This document shows positions 26,053 to 36,255 of a stretch of 64,000 nt of DNA, in pieces. The position numbers and the translations under genes were made by a program. A model generated the notes under the pieces. That model saw only the letters and a list, made by a program, of their open reading frames with translations. It had not been told where the DNA came from and did no database searches. Origin of the DNA: JADFJB01 sp964464595 (GTDB taxonomy: Bacteria; Zhuqueibacterota; JdFR-76; DREG01); the NCBI GenBank assembly GCA_964464595.1, contig CAYXGW010000010.1:26071-90070 (forward strand), read 5' to 3'. Each line of letters starts with the position of its first letter. The first letter of the stretch is position 1.

Positions 26053-26805
26053 TCAATTATAATTAGCAACGACCTGATCTTCGAATCGAAGGTCCACATA
26101 AGAAAGTTTATTATACTTGTTTTCTCTCTTAATTTTATTTATAAAAATGAAAATTTTTTCTGCTTTTTTGGAGAAATTTTCGCGCCCAAATAAAACAGGA
26201 AATCGTCCATCATTAAAGTATAAAACATATCCTGTTTTTGGATCATAATGAACTTCCGAAAGACTTTGATAATATGCAGTGCTTATCTTTTGATTTGACA
26301 TCAGCAAATCAATTGCTTTTGCTACTCGATCGCTTTTCATGAGTTCACCAGCCTCGTTTGAGAGATCTTCAATACCAGTAATTACTGGCAAACTTCCCAA
26401 TAACATTCCTGTTCGTAAAGGAAGCAGCGTACCCTCTCTATCTGTCGCAGAGAGTGGTTTGCCAATTTGTGAAATATATGCGACTGGTTTCCTTTCGATA
26501 ATATCTATTTGGAGCGATGAAGGTAAACGTCTGGATACCAATGCTGCTTTAACATAGGGGTGCTTCTCAATAGATTGTTGGATTTCAACCAAATTTAGAA
26601 TTGTAACATTAGCACCGATATCCAAATTAAATTGACCTAATATATGTTCAGTTTTGATAAGCCGGTTACCATTCACTTCGATAGTTTGTAAAGAAAAAGT
26701 ATTGCTAATTACAACCCAATTATTAATTTGCAAAACAATTAATACGATCCCAATAATTACCACTACCATTGTGGCCCCACGGATTAACTTATTCTTTTTC
26801 TTCAT
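26053..26805 (-). CDS. ftsQ: Cell division protein FtsQ
   Basis: 250 residues. A basic N-terminus and one transmembrane helix (about 12-30) lead into a periplasmic POTRA domain (TIEVNGNRLIKTEHILGQFN, about 41-60) and the FtsQ beta domain with PSSLQIDIIERKPVAYI. It links early and late divisome proteins. It sits between murB and ftsA, where ftsQ belongs in the dcw cluster. Confidence 0.92.
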   Translation of the reverse strand: MKKKNKLIRGATMVVVIIGIVLIVLQINNWVVISNTFSLQTIEVNGNRLIKTEHILGQFNLDIGANVTILNLVEIQQSIEKHPYVKAALVSRRLPSSLQIDIIERKPVAYISQIGKPLSATDREGTLLPLRTGMLLGSLPVITGIEDLSNEAGELMKSDRVAKAIDLLMSNQKISTAYYQSLSEVHYDPKTGYVLYFNDGRFPVLFGRENFSKKAEKIFIFINKIKRENKYNKLSYVDLRFEDQVVANYN

Positions 26806-26839
26806 GATAAAACTCCTTGATTGAATCTATATCCTTTGA

Positions 26840-27772
26840 TTAGCCACGATCACTCCAGCCCACCAATTGGTTTTCCAATTCAAGTTTGACATCAAAGTTT
26901 TTATATACTTTCTCGCTAATAATTTGAATCAGATCAAATATATTTTGTGCAGTCGCCCTACCTTTGTTGAGAATGAAATTTGCATGCTTTGTAGAAACAA
27001 CCGCGTCGCCAACCCGTGTTCCTTTTAACCCTGCTTGTTCAATTAATACACCGGCATATTTCCCAGGCGGTCTTTTGAATACACTACCTGCAGATGGATA
27101 GGACAATGGTTGTTTACTTTTTCTTCGCTGCCAAATTTCATCCATAGTTTTGCTCATGGCATGGTAGGCATCCGGTTTCATTAATAATTCTATTCCAAGA
27201 GTAATCTTATCAGGATCGGTAAATCCTTTGCGATAACCAAATTGGATCTCATCTCTTTGCAAAGTGTTTGTTTTTCCGTTTAAATCCATCACATCTACGG
27301 AAATTAGACAATCTGAAATTTCACTTCCAAAAGCTCCTGCATTCATATAAACTGCTCCGCCTATCGTCCCTGGAATTCCGAATAATCTCTCCAAACCTCC
27401 CAAACACTTCCTTTTCATTTCAATAAGGAAGTCCCAAAGAATCACTCCGGAGCCAACATTAATGGTAAGATTGTCGATGTTCAATTCTTTGAATCCCTTT
27501 TGCAAATTCACAACAACACCTCTAAAACCTAGGTCACTAATTAGGAGATTAGCGCCTTTACCTATAATGAAAAACGGAATATTTTTTTTTGACACATAAT
27601 TCATAAAAACACTTAAATCCTCACAACCAGACGGCTCGAAATAAATATCTGCAAGACCTCCGACTTTATAAGATGTATATCTTCGCAAAGACCGATCTTT
27701 CACCAACAACCCGCGAACCATTCTTCTCAAATCATGAAAAGCAGGGTCACGGTGCCATTTATCGGTTTTCAT
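26840..27772 (-). CDS. murB: UDP-N-acetylenolpyruvoylglucosamine reductase
   Basis: 310 residues, type II MurB (no Tyr loop). FAD-binding: SYKVGGLADIYFEP near 35-48 and GKGANLLISD. LERLFGIPGTIGGAVYMNAG (about 131-150) and the proton-donor segment PSAGSVFKRP (Ser about 231) are present; the final catalytic Glu lies in the last helix region. It makes UDP-MurNAc using NADPH. It is in the dcw cluster in the slot after murG where murC-murB often occur, but murC is absent. Confidence 0.95.
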   Translation of the reverse strand: MKTDKWHRDPAFHDLRRMVRGLLVKDRSLRRYTSYKVGGLADIYFEPSGCEDLSVFMNYVSKKNIPFFIIGKGANLLISDLGFRGVVVNLQKGFKELNIDNLTINVGSGVILWDFLIEMKRKCLGGLERLFGIPGTIGGAVYMNAGAFGSEISDCLISVDVMDLNGKTNTLQRDEIQFGYRKGFTDPDKITLGIELLMKPDAYHAMSKTMDEIWQRRKSKQPLSYPSAGSVFKRPPGKYAGVLIEQAGLKGTRVGDAVVSTKHANFILNKGRATAQNIFDLIQIISEKVYKNFDVKLELENQLVGWSDRG

Positions 27773-27797
27773 TCTGCAAATTTATACTTCAATCTGA

Positions 27798-28907
27798 TCA
27801 ATTAGATAAGAGAGTATCGCATAGATCAGAAACAATGTCATGAGCAGCATTTGGCCTCGCTAAACTTTTCATATTCATTTTCATTTTTGAAAGTTTTACA
27901 TCATCATTGATAGTTTCTTTAATTACTTTGAACAGTTTGTCTGCATTAAGATCGTCTTCTAAAAGACAAATAGCTGCGCCTTTGGATTCCAAATCTCGCG
28001 CGTTGTATTCTTGATGACCAGCAGTTGCATAGGGGAATGGAATTAAAATCGCCGGAACCTCCAAATAAGTTAATTCAGCAATTGTCGTAGCTCCCGCCCG
28101 GCAAATACAGAGATTGCAGCCTGTATAGGCGGAATAAATTCTATGAATAAATGGGAATAGTTTAAGCCCGGAATGAACAGCCATTTTTTTCGAGATTTTC
28201 TCATAATGAATTGAACCGGTTGCCCAGATTATTTGAATGCCACATTCTTGGATTAGCTGTGGTGCAATCTCAATCATGAATTCATTGATTTTTAAAGCAC
28301 CTTGACTTCCGCCAAAAACAAACAAAGTCTTTAAATTTGGATCTAATTCGAATTCTTGTATTGCTACACTCGGATCTATTAATGAATCAATCTGCCTAAC
28401 GGGATTACCGAAAACTCTTATTTTTTCTTTATTCTTAAAATATTTTTCCGAAGATTCATAAGTCAAGTAAATTCGCTTTGCCAATTTACCCAATAATCGT
28501 GTAGAGGCGCCTGGAAAGCTATTCTGTTCATGAATTGCTGTCGGAATTCTTAAAGTGGCTGCCGAAGATACAACTGGGAGGCTAACATAGCCTCCGGAAC
28601 CTACAATTAAATCCGGCCGTTTCCACAAGAATTGCAACAATAAATTTATTACTGAAGCTATAAATTCAAGTGGAATTAATAAATTACTAAGAGTCAAGTT
28701 ACGCTTAAGTCCTCTTATTCGAATAAAATTAAGCCGGTATTCTAGTTGATCTTTCAATCTAAATTCGATGCCTTTCTTTGTGCCCCAAAAAGCTATTTCG
28801 CAATTCGGGAAACGGTTACTAAATTCTTTTGCGATTGCCAAAGCCGGATATAAATGCCCTGCTGTTCCACCTCCGGCAAAATGAATTCGAATTGGTTTAT
28901 TTTCCAA
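27798..28907 (-). CDS. murG: Undecaprenyldiphospho-muramoylpentapeptide GlcNAc transferase
   Basis: 369 residues, GT28 family. The N-terminal glycine loop FAGGGTAGHLYPALAIA (about 10-26), GSGGYVSLPV and the donor loop FGGSQGALKIN are present, as is CRAGATTIAELTYLEVPAILIPFPYA. It converts lipid I to lipid II on the inner face of the membrane. The first 11 bases overlap the end of ftsW. Confidence 0.96.
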   Translation of the reverse strand: MENKPIRIHFAGGGTAGHLYPALAIAKEFSNRFPNCEIAFWGTKKGIEFRLKDQLEYRLNFIRIRGLKRNLTLSNLLIPLEFIASVINLLLQFLWKRPDLIVGSGGYVSLPVVSSAATLRIPTAIHEQNSFPGASTRLLGKLAKRIYLTYESSEKYFKNKEKIRVFGNPVRQIDSLIDPSVAIQEFELDPNLKTLFVFGGSQGALKINEFMIEIAPQLIQECGIQIIWATGSIHYEKISKKMAVHSGLKLFPFIHRIYSAYTGCNLCICRAGATTIAELTYLEVPAILIPFPYATAGHQEYNARDLESKGAAICLLEDDLNADKLFKVIKETINDDVKLSKMKMNMKSLARPNAAHDIVSDLCDTLLSN

Positions 28908-30051
28908 CCCATTGCCTCGATCTTTTCATATAATTTGCATGGCTACTCCGGCGCAGCAATGAAGCCTCGTTGTATTGAGAAATGTTTAACAAAATTCCAA
29001 CACCCGCCAGTGTAGTGATCATAAATGATCCTCCATAACTGATAAAAGGCATGGGAAGTCCTTTTGTGGGTAAAAGATTGCTCACCACACTTGCGTTCAC
29101 AAATGCATAAATTCCTATACTTGTAGTTATGCCAACAGCCAGTAACGCACCCGCTTCATCCGGGCAACGGCGGGCAATCTTAAACCCCTCCAGAATAAAT
29201 AATAAAAATAAAAATAAAACCAGGGAAGTACCCAGAAATCCAAATTCTTCACCAACAATCGAGAAAATAAAATCAGTAAACGGTTCAGGAAGAAATTCTA
29301 ATTTCTGAGTGCTGTTATCCAATCCTTTACCCCAAAAGCCGCCGCTGCCAATGCTGATTATTGATTGGTTAACCTGGTACGGCAGGGACTTACCATTTAT
29401 TACGGAGTCTAAAAAATCCTTTATGCGAACAATATGGTAATCATGTTTCATCAAAAAAAGCGGCACAGCGAGCAACGCAACGAAACCAAGATGAAATAAA
29501 TTTACGCCTGCGGTTATAAAGATCACAACACTAATCACCAGTAAAATAACTACTGAACCCATATCCGGCTGTTTGATCAACAAAAAAGAGATCAATCCAA
29601 TTATGAACAATTGGGGTAATAATCCTTCCTTCCACTTTCTCAGGTATTCGCGCTTCCGAATCATTGCATCGCACAGATAAAAAATCAGCGCCATCCTGAG
29701 GACATCAACAGGTTGAAAACGAAAAGAATAAATTTGAATCCATCGTTGTGCATTTCTTTCCTTAACTCCTATGATTAACACGGCAATCAATAGTCCGATA
29801 CCGATAAGCAGCCAAATTTTTGCACCATTCAACCAAAATTTATAAGGAATGATAGCAGTGATAATCAACGCAAACAATCCGATCAGTATTCGGTAAAAAT
29901 GAAATTGAAAATAAATGGATTCGTTTCCCAATTTTTTATCTGCGACATGATGACTGGCACTATATACCATTACTAATCCAATACAGAGCAATAGGAATAC
30001 CAAAGCAAATAAAAAATAGTTATACCGATTTTCTGTCGCTTGATCTAGCAT
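28897..30051 (-). CDS. ftsW: Peptidoglycan glycosyltransferase FtsW (SEDS family)
   Basis: 384 residues with about ten transmembrane segments. The SEDS core GLPMPFISYGGSFMITTLAG (about 326-345) and the earlier QPDMGSVVILL are diagnostic. It polymerises lipid II at the septum together with the class B PBP encoded upstream (ftsI). RodA is a relative, but the dcw location fixes FtsW. It shares one base with the end of mraY. Confidence 0.95.
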   Translation of the reverse strand: MLDQATENRYNYFLFALVFLLLCIGLVMVYSASHHVADKKLGNESIYFQFHFYRILIGLFALIITAIIPYKFWLNGAKIWLLIGIGLLIAVLIIGVKERNAQRWIQIYSFRFQPVDVLRMALIFYLCDAMIRKREYLRKWKEGLLPQLFIIGLISFLLIKQPDMGSVVILLVISVVIFITAGVNLFHLGFVALLAVPLFLMKHDYHIVRIKDFLDSVINGKSLPYQVNQSIISIGSGGFWGKGLDNSTQKLEFLPEPFTDFIFSIVGEEFGFLGTSLVLFLFLLFILEGFKIARRCPDEAGALLAVGITTSIGIYAFVNASVVSNLLPTKGLPMPFISYGGSFMITTLAGVGILLNISQYNEASLLRRSSHANYMKRSRQWVGK

Positions 30052-31139
30052 TATCTGGCCTTAAACAATCCCAAACTAAACAGTAAAAGCAAAATCCCAA
30101 TAATCCAGAACCTTACTACAATTTTATTTTCCGGGATTCCCATTAGTTCAAAATGGTGATGTATTGGCGCCATTTTAAAGATTCTTTTCCCTCCGCGATA
30201 CTTAAATGACATGACTTGCAAAATGACTGATACAGTTTCGGCAACAAAAACGCCACCGATAAACAGCAATAAAATCTCTTTTTTGAGTAGGATCGCCATT
30301 GTACCTAAAGCTGCACCAAGGCTTAAGCTGCCCACATCACCCATAAAAATTTCAGCGGGATGAGAATTGAACCACAGAAAACCCAGGCAAGCACCCAGAA
30401 GGGCCGCACAAAAGACAGTCAGTTCACCTGCGCCTTTTAGATACATTAAATTAAGGTATTCACTATAATCAACTCTTCCGCTGACATAACTTATGGCGCC
30501 CCAGGCCAAACCTGATATTCCAACAAGTCCAACTGCAAGCCCGTCTAATCCGTCAGTCAAATTAACGGAATTTGAAGTTGATATTAATGCAAATACAGAA
30601 AGGGGAATGATGATTATTCCCAGGTTGATGATAGAATCTTTTAAGAATGGGATAAATGTGAGAGAGTGGATCCCTTCATAAACCGGTGAGAACCAAATTA
30701 CCAATCCCACGAATAAACCTGCAATTAATTGTCCGGCCAATTTATATTTAGCGACTAGTCCTTTTGGATATTTTTTAATGACTTTGAGATAATCATCCAG
30801 AAAACCGATGGCACCCATAAAAATAGTTACCAACAAAATCACTTTAATAAACATATTATCTAATTTGGCGAACAAAAAAGTCGGTACTATAATTGATATC
30901 AAAATAATAATACCGCCAAATGTTGGAGTACCGGTTTTGGCCTGGTGGCGTTCTGGCGCTCCTGAATAAATCTCCTCACCAATTTGTTTCTTTCGCATAT
31001 AAGCGATCACTTTTGGACCAATATAAAAACTGATTAATAGCGCTAAAATTGCAGCTGATGCTGAACGAAAAGTAATGTAACGAAACAAGTTAAAACCGAA
31101 GAAAAATTCTCTCAATGGGAATAGTAGGTAATATAGCAT
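30051..31139 (-). CDS. mraY: Phospho-N-acetylmuramoyl-pentapeptide-transferase
   Basis: 362 residues with about ten membrane segments. The MraY signatures are NSVNLTDGLDGLAVGLVGIS (about 193-212, with catalytic Asps), DDYLKV in the second loop, and MAPIHHHFELMG (about 325-336). It forms lipid I from UDP-MurNAc-pentapeptide and undecaprenyl phosphate. The murD gene usually found next is missing here. Confidence 0.97.
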   Translation of the reverse strand: MLYYLLFPLREFFFGFNLFRYITFRSASAAILALLISFYIGPKVIAYMRKKQIGEEIYSGAPERHQAKTGTPTFGGIIILISIIVPTFLFAKLDNMFIKVILLVTIFMGAIGFLDDYLKVIKKYPKGLVAKYKLAGQLIAGLFVGLVIWFSPVYEGIHSLTFIPFLKDSIINLGIIIIPLSVFALISTSNSVNLTDGLDGLAVGLVGISGLAWGAISYVSGRVDYSEYLNLMYLKGAGELTVFCAALLGACLGFLWFNSHPAEIFMGDVGSLSLGAALGTMAILLKKEILLLFIGGVFVAETVSVILQVMSFKYRGGKRIFKMAPIHHHFELMGIPENKIVVRFWIIGILLLLFSLGLFKAR

Positions 31140-31161
31140 TAATCCGGGCTCCTCGTATATC

Positions 31162-32562
31162 TCAACTTCTTAAGGTTTTATCTAAATTTTTTAATTCTTG
31201 CCACACTTCTTCCATTTGCATCCCTCTGGATCCTTTTATTAAAAGCACATCGTTTTTACGAAGTATTTCTAAAACAGTGGATGCTAACTCTCTTTTATCA
31301 TCAAAATGTAAGGCTGTTTTTCCGCCAGCCTCTTTAAAGCTTTCAAAGGTATATTTAGACTCAGGTCCAAATAGGAATAAAACTTCGATGTTGTCGTCTA
31401 CGGCTGTTTTCCCTACATTTTCATGCTCGATTTGACTTTTGTCACCAAGCTCCAGCATGTCTCCCAGAACTGCCAATGCTCTGCCATTTCTTCTGTTCGC
31501 TAAATAGCTTAGTGTTTCAAATGCGGGTATCAGAGAATCAGGATTTGAATTGTAAGCATCCAGAATGATCAAACTCGTTCCCAATTCAATCAACTCCATA
31601 CGTTTTGAAATACCTGTAAATTCCTTTAAAGCTTCGGCAATATCGGGCTCTGAGATTCCAAAATACATTCCAACTGCACAAGCCGCCAAAGCATTATGTA
31701 ACTGGTAACGACCCGGTACATGCAACTGGACATCCACCATATCTTGTAATTTGAATTTTCCAAAGCCATTGTGATCCATTTCCAAGTCAGTGCCAAAAAC
31801 ATCTGTTTCAGTTGAGAACCCATAAGTTACTTTATATTTGACCGGTCCTGATTCTTGTACAACCCTGGGATCATCACCATTAACAAACGCGGTACCGCTC
31901 TCTGGTAAGGCCTTGAATAATTCTCCTTTAGCTTGGGCTATTTCTTCAACATCAGAAAAATACCCTAAATGGCCGGCACCGATATTTGTAATCAGTCCTA
32001 AGTCAGGAGCAGCAAATTCACAAAGCTCGGCAATTTCACCTGCGTGATTCATACCCATTTCAATAATTGCGATTTCTGTGTTTTTATCGATTTGAAGCAA
32101 GGACAAAGGGGTTCCTATATGATTATTAAAATTTCCAATTGTTTTCGTTACTTTGTATTTTGATTCTAATACTGCAGCTATCATCTCTTTTGTTGTTGTT
32201 TTACCATTTGTTCCTGTAAGACCTAAAACAGGGATTGAGAATTTTTGCCTATAATTTTTTGCAAGCATTTGTAATAATTCCAAAGGTTCATTACATCTAA
32301 CGATGATGTTTTGGTCAGATATTTTCCAATCCGGCTTCCAGCCTTCCTTGGCTACACATGCTATGGCTCCTGCCTCAAAAGCCGAATCGATAAAATTGTG
32401 TCCATCAAAATTATCACCGTTAATTGCAAAATAAATATCTCCGGCTTGTAGCGTTCTAGTGTCTATTGAAACCGAGCTTACGTTTTGATTGAGATAATTA
32501 CCCTCCACTTTTACATTAGGGCCTAACAGCTTGACCCAAATTTCAAATGACATAAAATCCAA
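31162..32562 (-). CDS. murF: UDP-N-acetylmuramoyl-tripeptide--D-alanyl-D-alanine ligase
   Basis: 466 residues, Mur ligase fold. N-terminal domain with SVSIDTRTLQAGDIYFAI, the ATP P-loop LTGTNGKTTTKEMIA (about 116-130), IEMGMNHAGEIAEL and the C-terminal LDAYNSNPDS. It adds D-Ala-D-Ala to UDP-MurNAc-tripeptide. It is the only Mur ligase in the cluster: murE is not between ftsI and murF as is normal. Confidence 0.96.
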   Translation of the reverse strand: MDFMSFEIWVKLLGPNVKVEGNYLNQNVSSVSIDTRTLQAGDIYFAINGDNFDGHNFIDSAFEAGAIACVAKEGWKPDWKISDQNIIVRCNEPLELLQMLAKNYRQKFSIPVLGLTGTNGKTTTKEMIAAVLESKYKVTKTIGNFNNHIGTPLSLLQIDKNTEIAIIEMGMNHAGEIAELCEFAAPDLGLITNIGAGHLGYFSDVEEIAQAKGELFKALPESGTAFVNGDDPRVVQESGPVKYKVTYGFSTETDVFGTDLEMDHNGFGKFKLQDMVDVQLHVPGRYQLHNALAACAVGMYFGISEPDIAEALKEFTGISKRMELIELGTSLIILDAYNSNPDSLIPAFETLSYLANRRNGRALAVLGDMLELGDKSQIEHENVGKTAVDDNIEVLFLFGPESKYTFESFKEAGGKTALHFDDKRELASTVLEILRKNDVLLIKGSRGMQMEEVWQELKNLDKTLRS

Positions 32563-32569
32563 TTAGATT

Positions 32570-34645
32570 TTATCCTGATTTTGGTCGACAAATTATCTTA
32601 CACTCAATTTTATTAGTCCTGGAATTAGCATTAGGTGATTGAGCAATAACAATTCCACTGCCGATTATCGATGGATTAAATCCTGCTTGGGTTAATATTA
32701 AGGCTGCCTCTCTTAAACTTTTACCACGAACATCGGGCATCCTTTTATTTGAATCGCTCACTGCTTTTTTGTTTCCCAGGTTCAATTTTACTAATTCTCC
32801 GGATAACATCAACGTATTCGGCGCAGGATACTGTGATTGTACATAGTTGCCATTTCCTTCAATTCTTGTTTCAAATCCATAATCTTTTAGAATTGAAATA
32901 GCAATTTCAGTTGATAATTCTGTGATGTCCGGAACCATGATCTTGGATTTTGAATTTTCAACCAGGACAGCATCCGCATCGTTTGCCATCAAGCCGAGAA
33001 TCCTTCGTAAAATTCGACGAAAAACCGGAGCAGAGCTCTGGCCTCCATATATATATGGATACTTCGGTTCGTCTAACATCACCAGGCACACAAGTTTGGG
33101 ATGTTCTACAGGCGCAAAGCCGACAAATGATGCAATATATTTTGTATCGGAGTATCTATTTGTTTCGGAATTAAATTTTTTGGTAGTACCTGTTTTACCG
33201 GCAATATCAATTCCATCAATTGCAGCTTCTTTACCTGTACCATTCTGAACTACATCTCGCATAAATGATTTCAACACTGCAACCGTTTCCGGTTTTAAAA
33301 CATGACGAATTGTATCTATTTTTGACTCTTGTATTTCTTTTTGATTATTTGATTCCTGGATTGCTTTTATTAATCTTGGCTTGAGTAAATATCCACCATT
33401 CGCAACCGTTGCGTAGGCATTCGCCATTTGAATAGTTGTGGCCATTACACCATATCCGATGGATACTCTTACAGCATCGCTTTTACTCCATTTTACGTAT
33501 TTGGTTAATTTACCCTGATCCTCACCAATCAGCTCAACACCAGTAACCCCTCCGAATCCAAATGACCGACTATATTCGTAAACCCATTTTTTTCCAACCT
33601 TTTGAGATATTTTAGCAATACCTATATTACTGGAATTGGAATACACTTTTTTAAAGGAGAGATTTCCATATGGTTTGTGGTCAGTTATCCAACCGCCGGG
33701 AAACTTAGATTTACCATTTTCACAAAATATGATATCAGTTGGTTTATATATTCCTTTTTCCAATGCAGCAGATACGGTAACTAACTTGTATGTGGAACCT
33801 GGCTCATATGGATCGACAACCGCTCTATTCCTTCGTTCGTATGGTTGGAAACTGGGAAAACTGTTTGGATTGAAATTTGGATAACAGGCCAAGCTTAATA
33901 CTTCACCTGTAAATGGATTCATTAAAACCAACATCCCAGCCTTTGCTTTGTATTTTTCAACTCCTCTTTTTAATTCCTCTTCCACAATTCGTTGATAATT
34001 GATATCAATGGTTAGGATAATATTTTTTCCATTTACAGGTTTAAGCTCAGGCTTTCCAAGTGTTGGAAAAGCTCTGCCTTTTCCATCATAATTGATTGTT
34101 TTGAATCCCTTCTCCCCTTGCAATATTTCGTCATAGCTTTTCTCAATACCTGCCAGGCCTTCATGATCGATGTTTGTGAAACCAAGCATGTGAGATGCGT
34201 TTCGTTGATAGGGATAATACCGGCCAATAGTTTTTTCTTTAACTACCGAATTATTCTGGCTTAGCTTTATCTTATTCGCTGTTTGCAAATCAATACCCCG
34301 GCCTAGCCACACAAATCGATCTCGTTTAAATAATTTCAAATAATGATCGATAGAATTGTCCGTAATGTTTGAAAATATTCGAGCTAATTTCTTAGGATTT
34401 GTAACATTCTTCGGATTAACCCCAAAAGAATATTGCTCAACATCAATTGCAAGCTGATTAAAATTTCGATCATAAATAATACCCCTTTTTGACGGCACCT
34501 CTATAATTCCTTGCGATTGGTTTTCTGCCTGCGTACGATACTCATTGCCATTGAGTACCTGAATGGTGAAATATCGTGCTACAAGCACCAGGTAAGCTAC
34601 GATAGCCAATATTGACCAAAATTTTAACAACCAACGCCGAATCAC
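32570..34645 (-). CDS. ftsI: Class B penicillin-binding protein with PASTA domains
   Basis: 691 residues. An N-terminal membrane helix (about 8-28), a dimerisation domain (FTIQVLNG, EVPSKRGIIYDRN) and the transpeptidase domain with the active-site Ser in EPGSTYKLVT (about 282), SNSSN and KTGTTKKF (about 484). Two PASTA domains (about 568-625 and 632-691) end the protein, as in SpoVD/PBP2x rather than enterobacterial FtsI. It cross-links septal peptidoglycan with FtsW. The PASTA repeats probably sense or bind nascent peptidoglycan. It overlaps ftsL by four bases. Confidence 0.95.
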   Translation of the reverse strand: MIRRWLLKFWSILAIVAYLVLVARYFTIQVLNGNEYRTQAENQSQGIIEVPSKRGIIYDRNFNQLAIDVEQYSFGVNPKNVTNPKKLARIFSNITDNSIDHYLKLFKRDRFVWLGRGIDLQTANKIKLSQNNSVVKEKTIGRYYPYQRNASHMLGFTNIDHEGLAGIEKSYDEILQGEKGFKTINYDGKGRAFPTLGKPELKPVNGKNIILTIDINYQRIVEEELKRGVEKYKAKAGMLVLMNPFTGEVLSLACYPNFNPNSFPSFQPYERRNRAVVDPYEPGSTYKLVTVSAALEKGIYKPTDIIFCENGKSKFPGGWITDHKPYGNLSFKKVYSNSSNIGIAKISQKVGKKWVYEYSRSFGFGGVTGVELIGEDQGKLTKYVKWSKSDAVRVSIGYGVMATTIQMANAYATVANGGYLLKPRLIKAIQESNNQKEIQESKIDTIRHVLKPETVAVLKSFMRDVVQNGTGKEAAIDGIDIAGKTGTTKKFNSETNRYSDTKYIASFVGFAPVEHPKLVCLVMLDEPKYPYIYGGQSSAPVFRRILRRILGLMANDADAVLVENSKSKIMVPDITELSTEIAISILKDYGFETRIEGNGNYVQSQYPAPNTLMLSGELVKLNLGNKKAVSDSNKRMPDVRGKSLREAALILTQAGFNPSIIGSGIVIAQSPNANSRTNKIECKIICRPKSG

Positions 34646-35079
34646 TCGATTACTCCATAATTTTTCTCTTGAACCTGTGAAAATAACTTCAGCGATTCTT
34701 TCCTCGATTTATCTTTAGTTAAAACTTTTTCTCCTGCATTCTCTTTCATCTCAGGAATTTTGTCATATTTTAAAACTGTTGGGCTGGAAGATGCATCTAT
34801 CATATTTAGCTTTTTCTCTGCGATGTCCCTAATGTATTCTGAGGAAGTATATCTCGTCGAGTCTATCCGCCATAGTGCGTTTTCCTGGACCAACCGATTA
34901 TTCGTTTCCTCAATTTGCTCAACTGCTGATAAAGTTTTGTGAATATTTACCCGCAAGACAATTTGAAAGATCGCAATGATAGTCAAAAGACAAACAAACA
35001 GAATGAAGTTCTTATTTTTTCTCGGCTTGGTAATCCTTATGGACCTAAGTTTTGGATATTTTTTTGATGATTTTATCAT
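34642..35079 (-). CDS. ftsL: FtsL-like divisome protein
   Basis: 145 residues. A basic N-terminus, one transmembrane helix (about 25-43), then a coiled-coil-like periplasmic stretch with LSAVEQIEETNNRLVQENAL, and an RDIAEKKLNMI segment typical of FtsL/DivIC proteins. Sequence identity to known FtsL is weak as usual; the call rests on topology and on the position between rsmH and ftsI. The charged C-terminal tail (about 100-145) is longer than in most FtsL. Confidence 0.82.
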   Translation of the reverse strand: MIKSSKKYPKLRSIRITKPRKNKNFILFVCLLTIIAIFQIVLRVNIHKTLSAVEQIEETNNRLVQENALWRIDSTRYTSSEYIRDIAEKKLNMIDASSSPTVLKYDKIPEMKENAGEKVLTKDKSRKESLKLFSQVQEKNYGVIE

Positions 35080-35082
35080 GAT

Positions 35083-36033
35083 CTAAATTCTTTCGGCAAC
35101 TCGCAGTTTTGCGCTGCGAGACCTTGGGTTTTGTAAGATTTCTTCTTTCCCGGGACTGATGGGTTTTTTGGTTAAAATTTTTAACTTGCCTGGTTGATCA
35201 CAGATACAAACCGGAAGTTCCAGTGGACAAACACAACGTTTAACATTCGCGCGAAAGAACTGCTTGATTAAACGATCTTCTAGTGAATGATAAGAAATGA
35301 CAACCAATCTCCCCCCCACTTTTAAATGATCAAGAGATAATTCCAAAGCCCTTTGCAAATGTAACATTTCTTTGTTGACTTCGATACGAATGGCTTGATA
35401 AATCCTGGCCAATGATTTATTCACATGAGTCGGTCTGATCACCCTTTTGACAATCTTGGCCAGATCTAGAGTCGTTTCAATGCGGCTTTTTTCCCTTTCC
35501 CGCACAATTTGCCTGGCAATGGCTCTGGATTGTCTTTCTTCACCATATTCGAAGAATATCTGGGCAAGCTCTCTTTCTTCGCAGCTATTAACGATTTGAC
35601 TTGCACTAGTCTTATTCGTTGAATCAAACCGCATATCCAGAGGGCCTTCCCTCATGAAACTAAATCCACGATTCGGTGAATCTATCTGGTGCGATGAAAT
35701 ACCTAAATCCATAAGTATTCCGTCCACTTTATCAATTTTTTGTTCCTCTAAAAAAATGCCTAGTTCGCTAAAGTTTGTTTGAGCCAAACGCAGTTGCGAT
35801 GAGAATCCATGCAATCGACTTCCTGCAAATTGAATAGCTTCCTGATCCTGGTCCATTCCCAAATAGATGCCAGAGGGAGTAAGGCGTCGCAATATTGCTT
35901 CCGCGTGTGCACCGCCTCCCAAAGTACAATCCAGGTATACACCTTTTGTATTTACTAAAATCCAAAATAAAACTTCGTCCAGAAGTACCGGCACATGGTA
36001 TACCGAATCATTACTGTTTGCCTGGTCAGTCAA
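35083..36033 (-). CDS. rsmH: 16S rRNA (cytosine(1402)-N(4))-methyltransferase
   Basis: From the proposed TTG start at 36033 the protein has 316 residues, the normal length, and begins just before YHVPVLLDEVLFW. The SAM motif CTLGGGAHAEAIL, GMDQDQEAI, ILMDLGISSHQID and RVISYHSLEDRLIKQFF-type block (VVISYHSLEDRLI) are all present. It methylates N4 of C1402 in the ribosomal P site. The frame stays open up to an ATG at 36216, which would add 61 residues unlike the family and has no ribosome site; the TTG has GAGGA nine bases upstream. The start is therefore uncertain. Confidence 0.9.
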   Translation of the reverse strand: MTDQANSNDSVYHVPVLLDEVLFWILVNTKGVYLDCTLGGGAHAEAILRRLTPSGIYLGMDQDQEAIQFAGSRLHGFSSQLRLAQTNFSELGIFLEEQKIDKVDGILMDLGISSHQIDSPNRGFSFMREGPLDMRFDSTNKTSASQIVNSCEERELAQIFFEYGEERQSRAIARQIVREREKSRIETTLDLAKIVKRVIRPTHVNKSLARIYQAIRIEVNKEMLHLQRALELSLDHLKVGGRLVVISYHSLEDRLIKQFFRANVKRCVCPLELPVCICDQPGKLKILTKKPISPGKEEILQNPRSRSAKLRVAERI

Positions 36034-36255
36034 TCTACAAAATCCTCGACCCAGGAACCTTTCATTTGATATGGAAAAAAGGAAACCCAGGTTCACTTTA
36101 CCTGCGATAGTGAGTTTAGTTTGTGTAGTCTGGTACCCAAATTCTTCATTAAGGAGTACTGTTTCAAAATTTTCATTAAAATCACAATACTCATCGTTTG
36201 TAAATGATGTTGCCATTGTTTTGTTTTATGTTTTTAAAACTTAGATACTTAGTTT

